Origin: Scedosporium boydii
Taxonomy: Eukaryota > Ascomycota > Sordariomycetes > Microascales > Microascaceae
DNA length: 64,000 nucleotides
Assembly (NCBI GenBank): GCA_002221725.1
Contig: NJFT01000008.1
Coordinates: 186,001 to 250,000, forward strand
Reading direction: 5' to 3'
The notes below the pieces were generated by a model, which saw only the letters and a list, made by a program, of their open reading frames with translations, was not told the DNA's origin and searched no databases. Shown here one piece after another: positions 35,895-47,661 of the stretch. A program made the position numbers and the translations under genes. Numbering within the stretch: position 1 is the stretch's first letter; each line of letters starts with the position of its first letter.

Positions 35895-36813
35895 GTACAG
35901 CACGGGAGCGCTACTTTGCAGTTGTCCACGAAGTAGTCGGTCCTACCGGCCGAGTGGACTAGTTTGTTTCCGACATTGGTCCCTCGAGCTCCATGGCATC
36001 TCGTGGGTTTCTAGTGGTACTCTCCTTCAGCCATACCGTCGGTCACCAAATGCTAATCAGCGGTGCCGGACTTTCGAGGATCAAGGGCTGGGGCTCTGAT
36101 ACTGCACAACTAGCACCTTGAGAGGTTTAACACGAAACTTGCCATGTCAAATCTAATCTTCTAGTCATGTGTCGCCAGGTTCTTAGATTTTCCTGAGCAA
36201 TAGTACAAATAGTTTAAGGCACGAGTGCAATATAAAGATGGCATTGAGTGCATTCCCGTGAGAAGAATGACCAACTAATACATTTAATGTGGGATTGGAG
36301 AAAAACCAAGTATACAAAGTATGGACTTTTGCCCAGCCCTAGCCAGTGATTTCAAGAGGCGCCGTGCCTGACTCTGTACACTCCCTCTGAGTCGTTTTCT
36401 CAATTGATCAGGACATTGGAGCTCCCCACCCCATTCCGCGTCATTCATCGTCTTCAACTCGCCTTGGGTAAGGTAAGGGTACTTCGATGACTGCCTGCAT
36501 TGGGTAGAGCAGCGGGTACCTCTTGAAGACGAGGTAATTAAAAGTGCAACTCTCGCGTGGCAGGTCACAAGCACACTCTCCAAGCTTCTCCCAGTTGGAT
36601 GGCTGTTGGTAATCGTGGTACCTGAACCTTCCTGAGCGCAATGAATCAATCCCCAACTCCACCACCAGTTGACCCGGGTACGTATCGAACATGTATCAAT
36701 CGATTGAATCGACAGGAAAATGAATTCTTATTGATGACGCTTGTGCCGAGACTGGTAACGGCTACGACAGGACACGGGCTCCGCCCCAGGTCGGTGGTAA
36801 GGTCAATGTTCGA

Positions 36814-36933
36814 AGTACCTTTGGTACTACTGCAACCGCTACACCAGGTTATTCAATGTTCGGGTTCCCTTGTAACCCCGGTCACCTCTGCGACGTCTCT
36901 TTCCTCTCCGAGTAGTGCAAAGTACAATTGTAC
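36814..36933. repeat. Two GTAC-type inverted repeats
   Basis: AGTACC-TTT-GGTACT at 36814-36828 is a perfect inverted repeat with a three-base loop. GTACAATTGTAC at 36922-36933 is a perfect 12-nt palindrome. Confidence 0.85.
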
Positions 36934-37200
36934 CTACTTCATTGATATTATGCGTACCAGCCGGAGCCCGGGACTGGTGTACTTCGTGGTGTACTTAAGG
37001 GTGTAAGAACATTGAAGTACTTTGTACTATACATTTGCGCCTGAGCCCCAAGAGTACCTGTAGTACCCTCTTGGACCCGTCAACAATTGGTCAAATTGGT
37101 GTGAGCGCCAGAAGGACAAGGGCCTCTGGCTGGGGTTATGTGAGGGCAGGGGTATTTTCCTTATTTTTTTTTTTTATTAGCCTGGTTACGTTGGAGTTGA

Positions 37201-38367
37201 AGTGCAGCACAGATCCGGTTCTGGACCAGCTCTAACCTAGCTCGTGCTGGCAATTGGCGTTGGGTTGATCACAACCTGCGTGCTTCTCCTCTCCCCTGCC
37301 CCCAGTGTTGGATTTTCTAAATTTCTGAACCTCTCTCAGAACTTCTCACTTCTCCAAAACGTGATCGGCTCAACGACACAACACCGGCCGGATCCTTCCA
37401 TTGTCTCTCGCCTTGGCCACTTGCAGGCCGTTCCGACTCGCTCTCCTTTGACATAGTCCACTCCTCCCAAGTTTTTTTCCTGCACTGGGTCCCGCCCTCG
37501 TCGCATTGTAGTATCACGTTCTGCTTCGAGCTTTCGCATCGCAAGTTGCAGCATTGAACTGCGAGAGTTGGCTATAGGAGGCAGAGCACCAGTCTTACCC
37601 GCGCCGGTTTCCACCTCCCGTTAGGCCCAGTTCGCAGCAAGATTCGTCCGTTCGGAAATAGCTACCGCGAGCTCCGCCTCTCCAGCATCGCGCCAGGACC
37701 GACTCTGTTCGCCCACCTCCCTGCCCACTCCTGAGCTTCAAGAGTCTCGCCTCACTCACGGTACTGGCCTTGCCTTTCTCACCTTAAGAAGGAATCTTCC
37801 AACCCCTTGGCAGAGATCGGGAGAAAGACGTGACGTCAGAGAGACAACACGAGTTAACAACCCATCTCTGTGTTCTACGTCTCATTCTTGCCGTTTCCCT
37901 GTCTCCTCTCTGGGCACCCATCCATCCAATCGTGCCTCTGCTCCTTCTGTCTCTGTCCTCCACTCGGGCCTTTGGAGAGTAGCTGCGAGTACTTGTTACT
38001 CAAAGAACCGGAAACCACTCCTCCAAGCTTTGCCGCCCTTCCTCTAGGGACTTTCTACCTAGCCCCGGTTCTATCGGCCGTTTCCTGTTTCCCGTTTTCC
38101 CCCCTTCACCCCTTAACTCTCACCCCCTTCACCCCATAAACCTACCCTACCTGCCCCATACACCCCCTCGGCCAGCCTAAGCTCACTCGCTCCAACACCG
38201 CTGCTATGGTCATTCCCTGACCGGTCCCGACCTAATCTTTCGAGGTTGTCCTCGCTCCAATCTATCTACCTGCCTTTGGTATATCCTCCCCCGACAACAA
38301 CATATATTGACTCCCTGTGTATGAATGTAGGCAGTACTTCCACTGCCGTATACATATAACTCCCAAC
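37201..38367 (+). promoter_or_regulatory. Pyrimidine-rich promoter/5' leader of the zinc-cluster factor
   Basis: The repeat words stop at about 37.0 kb and the sequence becomes strongly C/T-rich on the plus strand up to the start codon at 38368. This is usual for promoters and long 5'UTRs of filamentous ascomycetes. No clear TATA box is seen. Open frames here do not start with ATG in a convincing context. Confidence 0.5.
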
Positions 38368-41300
38368 ATGGACCCGGGCCCGCTTGACAACCAGAGCAAT
38401 AAGCGGCCCCGTCTCTCGATGAACAGTTCTGTGTCCTGGGGCCCTGGTGCGCCACATGGTACTGTGTCTTTACCCCATCCCACCCAGACCCCGTTGCCCT
38501 CTGGCGTACCACATCCCACGCCGCCGGGTCAATATCAACCCCATTACCCTCCTCGCAACTCCGAACCTCATCCCCATTCTCATTCTCATCCTCCCCCTCA
38601 CCCTCATCCACCACCACCGCCTCCTGCCCAGGTCTCGCCTTTACACCCCCATAGACCGGGCCAACATCCTCCTCACCCCGACGACCGTCGTCATCATGAA
38701 CAAGAGCCGTACCCATCCATGCAAGACTTTCGACAACCTCCACCCTCACCAGCTCAAGCCCACCCACCGACACAAGGACACCCTCCTCCCCCTCCCCCTC
38801 CCCATGGTCCTCCTCCAAGCGCGTTCCAAAGTCAGTATCCAGTCCGGGACCCTGCGATAAAGAAGGATCCCGGTGATGAGCATATTGCTCCCCGGCGAGC
38901 TCAATCGACGGGCAATATCGCAGAACCTCATCCCGTAAATGCTCATCCAGCGCCGCCGCCACAACACTCACCGATGAATTCTGGGCCTCATCCACCTCCT
39001 CCGCAGGCCGGTGCTCCTGGTGGACCGCCTCCACCGCCGGGTTATCCTGAAGATCCACGCAGGCACATGAGTTACGATGCTGGCGGCCCTCCTATTCCTA
39101 CAACACCAGGAGGTTACGGACGACCTGGGCCACCTTATCCTCCTCCCCCTCCTCCCCCTCCGCAAGGAGGTCCCATGCCGCACCAGCCACCCTACGATAC
39201 TATTTATCCCAATGAGCCGTATTACAACATCTCGTATACGACTACAGCTAAGAGGAAAGCTACGAGGGCGTCTCAGGTAGGTAATTCCTTCGTATTGTAG
39301 TCGCAAACGCGAATAGCTCTGACCAGTCTTGAATGGGTAGGCTTGCGATAGTTGTCGCGCTCTCAAGGCAAAGTGTGATGAGACGAAGCCTTGCAAGAAC
39401 TGTAGGGAGAAGAATGTTGAGTGCAAGTATAGGGAACCTGCACCAAAAGCGTAAGTGAAAAGGCCCTCAAGAGACCTCGCGCAGCATGTGGGCGCCGGAG
39501 AAAAGCTAAAGTGAACATCTTTCTACTAAAGGACCGACAAGGCACAAGCGGACATCCTAGAGGGTGTCGCAGCTATCCAGAAGACTTTGGAGCAGTTGGT
39601 TTCGCAACATGAGAATATGGATAAGAGGGTAAGCAAGATTGAGAAGGCCATTGCTCAAGCGTTCCCGCAGATCGACTTCAAGACGGAAAACGATGCCGAA
39701 GAAAGTGAAAAGGGCGAAAGCGAGATGGTGGATGTCGACGACGTGAAGCCTTTTGCGCCTAGTGACGAGTACTCGGATGATGCTGAGCTGAAACCCAACT
39801 TCGGTTACAGCTCAACTCATCCGGGGTATAACATGCCTGATGAGGAGATGGAACCTGAGCCGGGCCCTGTTTTACCACCGGGCGAACTTGCGATTCCCAC
39901 GAACCATACGACTGGAGCCGGGCATTTACTAAACTGGCCCTGTATTAACGCGATGGTGCAGAGGGTGTTGAATCGAGAGAGCTTGCGATTTCCGGCGGAA
40001 TTTCCCATTCGAGAGGAGGAACAACGAGGAATTTTGAGAGTATATGGTCGAGGAGAGGGTCGGGATCCGATACCCCGTGATAGGGATGTGCGCGCCGAGC
40101 ATGGAACCACGGACATCCCCGAAGATGTTGCCTACTCTGACATGAGCTCGCCGACACCCGGCGACGCCTCGGGCCACATTGGAGGATTCAGTCCTGTGAA
40201 CATGTCCGAGTATACCGGCTCTAATTCGAGAACGCCCGTTCTCACGCCTAGCGGAGTTCCCGACTTCAGCGAGGGAAAGGTATGGAAGTATGTCAAGAGC
40301 TTTGAGGAAAACATTCTCAATATGCATCCCATCATTCAACCAAAGGACCTCCATGCCATGGTTCAGATCTTCTTGAACAGCATCCCCAAGCCCCCAGCGA
40401 AACCGGTTGCCCCTGCGCAGGTTGCCAAATTCGTTCAGGCATCCCCGCAGCCGGCGGCGGCAGAAGCCATTGGTAGCAAGCGAAAGCGATCGCCGGCGAT
40501 GGACGCTCCTGATCCGCCGCAAATTCAATACAGGACGGGACGTCCTCCGCGAACCATTAACAATGCAGTGGTGTTGACTATCCTAGCGCTCGGCAAGATC
40601 TGTCTTCAGCGAGACCGTGTTCCCGATGTCGTGCACGATTACCCGCCGCCGAGTGCCGGTTACAACAGGAGGAATGGCTATCCAAGCTCACCTGGACATG
40701 CCTCCTCGCCAGAGGCCTACACACCAGCGGCAAATTATCCGGCTAGCATGGCACCATCCCCCAAGGAGAGTGAGCGACCTGGTTTTGGTCGTAGGTCGTC
40801 TTTCCAGGGATCCAAAGGTGGCACCCACCGTCCTCGCCGCAACTACGACGTGATACCCGGCTTAGAATACTTCGCCATTGCAACGGACATAATTGGCAAT
40901 CAACTTGGCGGAAATACCATGAATCATGTCTATGCTGGCATTTTCGCAGGGCTCTTCCACGGCCAGCTTGGTCGAGTGATTGAAAGCCACGCCTACATCG
41001 CGCACGCGTGCAACGTGTTGATGAACATCATGCGGCCGTAAGTTCTGAACACAATCGAGCGTGTTGTCCTCCATGTGCCCCGAAAAAATCAGTGCGGCGG
41101 CGGTAACAGGAATGGATAAGCTAATTCGTTGCGGGTAGGAGCCTCAAGCGTCTCTCTCTTCTGAAGGAAACGAAAACCCTCATCCGAAGCAACCGTGATA
41201 ACCAATTAATATTCGCATTCTGGACTTGTCTGCAGCTTGAAAGGTAAGTTCTCATGGCAGATGGTTTTTCCCCCCCCTCTTTGTTGTCGTCGTCGTTCCT

Positions 41301-42670
41301 GTTGGGGAAGATTTAGAACGGACACAATGGGCGATAGTTGCACGGATGGCTCTACAGCATCGGCGGCCAACGAGGAACGCTCCGAACTGACTCTGGTGTA
41401 GTGACATTGTCGCCGAAATCCCTCGACACCAGTCTGGGATCCTCGCCCAAGAAGACCATCTGCCGTATCCCAATCCTTACTTCTGGCAACAACAGGACCC
41501 CTCGGCCGAAGTTCTCCAGGACAGCGTATTAACGAGCTACATGGCGCAATTGTATCTCCGAAAACATCTCAATCAAATCCATCGAATGCTATACGGTTCC
41601 GAAACCGCCGCTTCATCAATCAACTTGGTGCAGGTGAACGATGCGCAGGCTCGTGTGGCTGATATGACGTGGGTTGGACCAATGTATCGATTCAGCGAAG
41701 ACGACCCGCCAGCAAGCGACATACTATCGGCTCGCCTTCGGGCCAAGTACTGGGGTTCACAGGTCATCACGTACAGACCCTGTGTCAAGGAAATTCTCGA
41801 TCTCTCTTATTCGCTGCGAGTAGAGACGGATCCCGCGCTGCTTAATGCCTCCTATGCGGAACTACCGGAGCATATTGTACAAAGGGTTAAATCGCTTCCC
41901 CAAGAGGTTTGGGCTCATGCAAGGAAGGCTATTCGATCACTCATCGAGAGTACCCAGGCCTTTCACGGACTAGGCGATAAGCGGCCTATTATTACAAACG
42001 TGTTTGGCACGGCTCATGCGTATGGAAACCTCCCCCCCCTCCTTCCTTCCCTGCCAGTTACACATCGGCTGCGCAAGTTCTTGCTGCTGTTCTGATTATG
42101 GCAAGTCAAATCTTAAGCTAACATCACTCGTCGTGTAGCCAATGGGGCAATCTGGTAGTACTGGCGGCATGCTACTGTGACCCATTCCTCCGACAGGAGA
42201 TCGACGAGAAGCAACTCAGGGATCTCTACATCAAGACGATCGCCTTCTTCAACAAGGTTGCGTGCCCGACTAGCGCCCTCACCTTCGATAAGAAACTGTT
42301 GGAGGGACTGTACCGCGACCTCTTCGACCAGTCGGGGGCTAATGCAAACCTGAGCTTCTCGAGCGGGTCCAGCGGCCAAACTCCTATTCAGCACCACGCC
42401 GGTGTTAATGTTATGGCGCCCGTCCAAGACCAGGAGGCCATGATGGTGCCGGTGCAAACACCAGAGAGTATACCGAATATTCCGAACATGCCGAATCTAG
42501 TTCCGATGTCGCAAGGAGAAATGATGGCGATACCAGAGCCGCGCATGAACCCAATGCAGGCACAGTCGATGCTCCCGGCGCACATGGTAACGACGCCCAT
42601 AGACGCCGGCATGATGGCACCGCCTCCGCACCCTACGATGGCGCCGCCACCACATCCGACGATGATGTGA
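38368..42670 (+). CDS. Zn2Cys6 transcription factor with Pro/His-rich N-terminus
   Basis: Six exons (38368-39276, 39341-39450, 39532-41037, 41139-41243, 41402-42019, 42139-42670), all with standard GT-AG borders, total 3,780 nt and encode 1,259 residues. The first 300 residues are almost wholly Pro/His/Gly/Gln-rich. The zinc cluster follows at residues 305-331 with the exact spacing C-x2-C-x6-C-x5-C-x2-C-x6-C (CDSCRALKAKC...), flanked by basic residues. A coiled-coil candidate follows (DILEGVAAIQKTLEQLVSQ), then an acidic stretch, and a fungal 'middle homology' region of about 350 residues split over exons 3-6 (WKYVKSFEENILNMHPII, HVYAGIFAGLFHGQLG, DIVAEIPRHQSGI). The C-terminus is rich in Met/Pro/Gln. 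It should be a nuclear DNA-binding regulator; targets are unknown. An in-frame codon upstream at 38317 (ATG) is a possible alternative start, but MDPGPLDNQ fits homologue-like starts better. Confidence 0.9.
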
Positions 42671-44126
42671 CTTGAGAGGAAAACTGGACTCTCGTCACAT
42701 GAGACCCTCGCTACAGTTTGAGGGGATTCCTCCATTTTTCGGCGGGGAGCGCATTTTTCACGATGTATAATTTTTGATCACCATATTTGGGACTTGATGG
42801 CTGTCTTCTCTTGCTACCAAAGTATTCTTTCCTTTCTCTTCTCATCTATACGAACCCCTAAGTCATCATGCCTCACGATCGCCACGTCGCCAACCATATC
42901 ACGAGTCTCACAATATTATTCCGTACCAACCATGTCCACGCTTCGCTCTCGAGTCCTACGCGAGACCTGGGACGGTCCGGGCCCAGTGACATCTAATCAG
43001 GAGGTCAGGCTCTCAGTTCCCTCCCTTCGCAATCACTCCCGGGCAAATCGAACTTTGCTTCCCCCCTCGCGGCGACGGGATAAACGAGAGACGGTGCATT
43101 AACCTTCCGGCATCGAGACGGGCAATGAAGGCAATGCGATCATTCGACATGGTAACTTCGACGACAACCATCGGATGCACTCTATCTATTTACTTATCTA
43201 TAAATCATAATTATTTTTGGAGCCCGTGCGGCACCATCCGACAACGTCCTGGACTCTTTTCCCCTATCTTCTTGGTCTTTTTTGGGAGCTACTTGGCGAT
43301 GGAAGGGATATACCCGTTGAAACTAGCACATTGACAATATGTGTAGGAGGCGAGGCTATCATTTTTCCACTCTTTCTTGTTGTTTTGTTTTTTGCTGTTT
43401 TGTCACATTTGGTGCTGTGTATACATATACTATCTAGTCGCATGCATCTGGCATTTTCATTTTGCGAGGCATCTATACCTTTAACATGGCACTTCAGGAG
43501 TTAGGAGGCTCAACCATATCTACATTATATTCAACGCAAGGCCTCTAAGCCATACAGAAGAGGACGGCTCGGGCGGCTGAAGGAAGCAGGGTGGGAAGAG
43601 GATGAGGAGGGATGATAGATGGAGAAGAGGCTAGTTAGAGACTGAATGATAAAGCAGATACCGCTGCTACAAAAGGCGAGTAGTATTGAACCTTGGTTTA
43701 TCGCCTTGATGAGACGTTTCGAGTTGCGGTGCGAGGTTGAAGTTGAGATATTCAGGCAGTTCTTGGTGTCAAGCGGTTGCAGCTGCTGGCGGACGTTTTG
43801 ATGACTAAGGCAAATATTGAGGTCCTTGCGCACAGGCCTTTGATGTTGTACCCACCTACGAAGTACAACCTCTCAGGCTGTTCACAATTGTTGGTGACTT
43901 CACCCCACCCCACTTGCCCTAATTTTCCAGAACCACAAGAAATTTCGCAGAGAAATACTTGTCGAACTTTTTCGGAAATTTCTTGCTCCTCCCAACACAT
44001 CCATCTACAAATACCACCCACGACAACCCATACCAAGGCGCAGGATTCTACTTCTTTGCGTCCTCCAAGAACTTCCTCTCGACAACCAGAAAACCGAGCC
44101 AAAAGTCTCAATCCACTTCCATCGCA
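42671..44126. other. Intergenic region upstream of eL22
   Basis: 3' flank of the transcription factor and promoter of the ribosomal protein gene. One exact TACGAAGTA word lies at 43858-43866, about 260 nt before the eL22 start. The open frames here are short or overlap the eL22 5' end in another frame, and none is supported. Confidence 0.55.
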
Positions 44127-44986
44127 ATGGCCCCTCAAACAGTATGTACATGAAACCAAATCGCTTTGCTGTTGGGCCGTGTCGCCGCCCAGAGCGCCCT
44201 TCCTGTCCTCGTCCTCGCCGCCTCTGAATGAGCTCTTGTTTCTCTCTTTTCTTGGTCTGTGCTGTGAGGTCATTGGGAGTGGAATATCTCCCCGTGGCAT
44301 GTCGCAATGTCAAGGAGGGGTTGAGAGCCATTGAGAATCGGTCTGATGGACGAGGGAGGAAATGGGTTTTTGTTGGCGACTATGCCGTGAAACAGTAGGC
44401 TAAGGTTATTCGTTTTGCCCATTTTACAGAAGAAGGCTGGTAAGAGCCAGAAGCAGACGAAGAAGGTAAGAAAACAAACCCCCCTCCAACCTCATCCAAA
44501 CTCGAGGGGAAACGCAGCTGTGCCCCCCCGAAAGTGGAAAACCTCAAGAAACATGTCGACTGACTTTGTGTGTGTGCAGTTCGTCATCAACGCTTCTCAG
44601 CCCGCTAGCGACAAGATTTTCGACGTCAGCGCTTTCACCAAGTTCCTTCAGGAGAAGATCAAGGTTGAGGGCCGCACCGGAAACCTCGGCGACACCATTG
44701 TTGTCCGGCAGCAGGGTGACGGCAAGGTCGAGATCATTGCCCACAACGAGCTCTCTGGCCGCTACCTCAAGTACCTGTACGTTTCGAACCCTTTTGCTTG
44801 TTTCTCCATCGCATTCATGAGATATCGGAGAAGACTAACGCGAATCGTCTTGTCTACAGCACCAAGAAGTTCCTCAAGAAGAACCAGCTCCGTGACTGGC
44901 TCCGCGTTGTCTCCACCTCCAAGGGTGTCTACGAGCTCAAGTTCTTCAACATCGTCAACGATGCTGAGGAGGAGGATGACGAGTAA
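44127..44986 (+). CDS. RPL22: 60S ribosomal protein eL22
   Basis: Component of the cytosolic large ribosomal subunit. Four exons (44127-44141, 44430-44465, 44580-44776, 44860-44986) give 124 residues. The five-codon first exon (MAPQT) followed by a 288-nt intron and a 12-codon second exon ([12 protein letters not shown]) is a common layout of fungal ribosomal protein genes. The body shows the eL22 signature: [49 protein letters not shown] and [18 protein letters not shown], ending in an acidic tail (DAEEEDDE). Several exons stay in frame only with these borders. Length matches the family (about 120-130). Confidence 0.97.
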
Positions 44987-45225
44987 GCGGTTTTTGTCGA
45001 GACAGGCGGTTTGTTGGAATGGGTGGATTCTATAGACGGGGATAGGAGGTAGCTTCGGGCGCCACACAAAAGTCTAATGATACCACTGCATTTTCAGGAT
45101 CATGCTTCGACAACTTTCTTCTCTTCCGTTCCTTCATTCTCGTACTGTGATATGGTATATCGTAGCTCGTCCCTGATCTGGTGGGCCTAGTGTAAACAGT
45201 AGTTTTCGAAAAGTTGATAAACGTT

Positions 45226-46200
45226 CTATTCCGGTAGTAGCCTCATAACGCCCTCGAATGCGACCAAAGCCATAGCGTTCGCAGGGAACGCCCGCAAGAA
45301 GCAGGGCAAGAAACCCCTCCAGTACCCCATGGCGCCCCCTTCCCTGTAAACCGCCCTCGCCGCGTCAATCCACCGCGGGAACCGCCTGGTCCCGTCATTC
45401 AACGCCCCGCCGAGGGGATCCGTCATGATGCGCTGCTTGACCACGTCCGACGGATAGCTCGTGATCCAAAAGACCTGGGCGCTCAAGCCACCGGCCCAAA
45501 AGTTGATGGCCGGCGCGCTGAGGTTCGTATGCTGCTGGAACATGCGCGTAAAGATGTCGTAGCTGCCCCACCAGCAGAAGAAGAAAGTTCGGAAGAGCAG
45601 AGTGGCGCCGAGGCCGCGGTAGATGCCTCGGATGCCGTGCGTCTTGTAGATCTTGGAAAGGCAGTCGATGGGGCCCTTGTACAGGCGGTCGGACTTGGAC
45701 GCCGCGTACTGGACTTGCAGCCGGGCCTTGATGTGCTCCACGGGCGCGGCGATGAAGCTCACGGTGCATCCGGCCATGATACCCGCCAGGCCGTGTCCGT
45801 AGGAAGGGAGGTGAACGGAGGCGTTGGCGGATTGCCCGCGCGACTTAGAATTCGTCACCACGGGCGGCTGGTAGCCGTGGAAGAGGGTATCGGATAGAAA
45901 TCGTCGGTACACGGTCAGGGAGCCGAGCATGACGGAATCCATGAACATCCAACCGACGAGGGGAGGTGTGGCGCCTTTGTAGAGGGCGAAAAAGCCCTCG
46001 TTGCGGACGGTCTGGAGGACGCATTGGAGGGGACCGCTGAAGCGGGAGGAGTGGGTGGTTTGGAGGCGGACTTTGATGGTGTCGAAGGGGTGGCCAACGG
46101 AGAGCTTCGCGATGCCGGAGAAGACGCCGGCGACGAAGCCTTTGTAGTTCTTGCGCGGCTTTTTCTCCATCGGGGGAGGTTCTATCACATCGGAGGCCAT
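45226..46200 (-). CDS. Mitochondrial carrier, carnitine/acylcarnitine-type branch
   Basis: Single-exon gene of 324 residues with the threefold repeat of SLC25 inner-membrane carriers. Signature motifs are HPFDTIKVRLQ (repeat 1), APVEHIKARLQ (repeat 2) and SYPSDVVKQRI (repeat 3), each starting the matrix side of an odd-numbered helix. The matching downstream glycine motifs (EGFFALYKGATPPL, HGIRGIYRGLGATL, GGAMGYWRGFLPCFLRAFPANA) are present. The pattern in repeat 2 and the FPANAMALVAFE end resemble the carnitine/acylcarnitine, ornithine and Ymc1-type branch; the substrate cannot be decided from the sequence. Six membrane helices are expected, with no cleavable presequence. The ATG has a strong context (aaccATGGcc). 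Confidence 0.9.
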   Translation of the reverse strand: MASDVIEPPPMEKKPRKNYKGFVAGVFSGIAKLSVGHPFDTIKVRLQTTHSSRFSGPLQCVLQTVRNEGFFALYKGATPPLVGWMFMDSVMLGSLTVYRRFLSDTLFHGYQPPVVTNSKSRGQSANASVHLPSYGHGLAGIMAGCTVSFIAAPVEHIKARLQVQYAASKSDRLYKGPIDCLSKIYKTHGIRGIYRGLGATLLFRTFFFCWWGSYDIFTRMFQQHTNLSAPAINFWAGGLSAQVFWITSYPSDVVKQRIMTDPLGGALNDGTRRFPRWIDAARAVYREGGAMGYWRGFLPCFLRAFPANAMALVAFEGVMRLLPE

Positions 46201-46991
46201 GGTTGTGACGGGGGAGCGGGGATGAGATTCAAGCGACGGGGAAGGTTTGGGGAAGAAGGAGGGAGAGAACGAGAGCTAGCGTCAATTGGTTTATATCATT
46301 CTTACCCTCGCCATTACAGTCAAGGATATACGAGCAGTAGCGTTGGAGAGACAGACAGAGCCGATTTAGAAGGAGGAAGTGATGAGGTTTCCGGGGTCGT
46401 TTTTTCACCGCGGCATCTTGGATCCTTGTGGTTGACATTAAACCCGAGATCGCTCTTCTTAACCCCGACATCGGCATCCAAACCGGCTCAAGCTCTATAA
46501 ATTGCAAGCAGCAACTCTGCGCACCTCCACCAATGTACAATTGAAAGACTTGGCAAATGTGATTCAATTGTAGTGAGTAAATTCTTAAGTAAGAGACGGA
46601 AAGTTGTTGATTGATTGTACATGAGAGGTCGGGAAGTCTGCATGGATTTCGATTCCGGTTTGCAGTGTAGATTCTGTAACTTGCACACACACACACACAC
46701 CCCTAGGGAAGAAGAATGTGAAGGCAGAGCACTAATCGGGGCCATTGTAAGGCCGGATCGAGGCCTGATGTCTGTCTTGATGAGAATATTCAATTCTCTC
46801 GCATACTATCTATATTTACAATAAGGGTATCATAGCAAACCACCCCGTGTTTTGATTTCATCCACCAAACCGAGCAGCAGTCATCCCGTAGCATTTTACG
46901 TCCAGCAGAATCAGTCAACTGTCGTATTGTGAGCCAGATAAACCCGGCTTCTTCGTCCTGCTCCATCCCCGGCTCATCGCCCACGACCGCA
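46201..46991. other. Intergenic region between carrier and IMP3
   Basis: Promoter of the minus-strand carrier and 3' flank of the minus-strand IMP3 gene. A (CA)n run lies at about 46682-46700. No gene is supported. Confidence 0.6.
46682..46700. repeat. (CA)n microsatellite
   Basis: About nine tandem CA units. Confidence 0.9.
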
Positions 46992-47661
46992 TTATAATAG
47001 CTCGAAATCATCCAGCTCATCCCTATATTTCATAATCGTCTTCTTAATCTTGCTGCCCACAGTCCATGTCACGAAGTCCTCCATTCCCCTCGTAACCAAA
47101 TACGCCGGGTCCGTAATCGTATCTGTTCCCACGCGGACATGACCTTGTTCGATGAGCTTCGTCGCCGCCTGCACATTCTCCGCCATCCTCAGCCTCGTCA
47201 TAACAACGGGAAGACGCCGACGAGCGAAGGCGGATACTGTGACTGCCCTCTCGACAGCGGACAGCTTGCTCTTGGTAGATAGAACGCCCATGTCGTACAG
47301 CTTGTCGAGGAGGAGGTCTTCGTGCTTGCGCCGGACTGCGCTGTCGGGTGGGAGGAGCGATAGGCGGTGGGCTAGTTGGCGGATTGACTGCGAGCGCGGG
47401 TTAGTAAAAATTATGTGGGATATCCTCGTAGGATAGAAACATCATCGTGGTTTCCTATTCTTCAGGAAACACCGGACATGTCGGGGGCGGATGGAGAGTT
47501 GGACATACGCCGCATATCCTGTTATACTTGTGATAGTCCTCTGGTTTCTGGATCATGTACCGTCTGATGACATCGGCATCTCGGTGTTCGTCCTTCTTAT
47601 ATGTGACGAAGTCGACCTTCTTGAGCAGTTTCTGCTCGTGATATTTGAGTTTTCGCACCAT
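46992..47661 (-). CDS. IMP3: U3 snoRNP protein IMP3
   Basis: IMP3 is part of the Mpp10-Imp3-Imp4 complex of the SSU processome and helps the U3 snoRNA pair with pre-rRNA in the nucleolus. Two exons (47661-47509 and 47387-46992) across a 121-nt intron give 182 residues, almost exactly the yeast length. Diagnostic parts are the N-terminus [63 protein letters not shown], and the S4 RNA-binding domain segment [14 protein letters not shown] with [15 protein letters not shown]. The C-terminus ends in a short acidic tail. It is transcribed divergently from the S18m gene with 284 bp between start codons. Confidence 0.97.

Larger units (their letters stand above)
15036..37200. other. 22 kb tract without a supported gene
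   Basis: No open frame here can be joined into a protein with recognisable domains, a signal peptide or conserved motifs. Frames are short, in low-complexity or antisense contexts, and do not link through good splice sites. The tract is not strongly AT-rich, which argues against heavy RIP decay of transposons, and I see no transposase or reverse-transcriptase remnants. It contains at least 25 exact copies of TACGAAGTA (either strand), several GTAC-bounded hairpins, four TGGCCTGGCCA words, two long poly-C runs, poly-T/poly-A runs and a (GAA)n patch at about 20699-20727. It could be an extended regulatory region of the transcription factor to its right, a source of non-coding RNA, or an eroded block. 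Confidence 0.6.

Noticed and set aside
37870..38139. Open frame in the leader of the zinc-cluster factor as a possible uORF
   Set aside because: It begins with GTG rather than ATG and is C/T-rich leader sequence; no evidence for translation.
38210..39058. 282-codon open frame on the minus strand
   Set aside because: Antisense to the C-rich, proline-coding first exon of the transcription factor; composition artefact.
43777..44334. 185-codon open frame overlapping the eL22 start
   Set aside because: Overlaps the first exon and intron of eL22 in another frame and has no recognisable motif.
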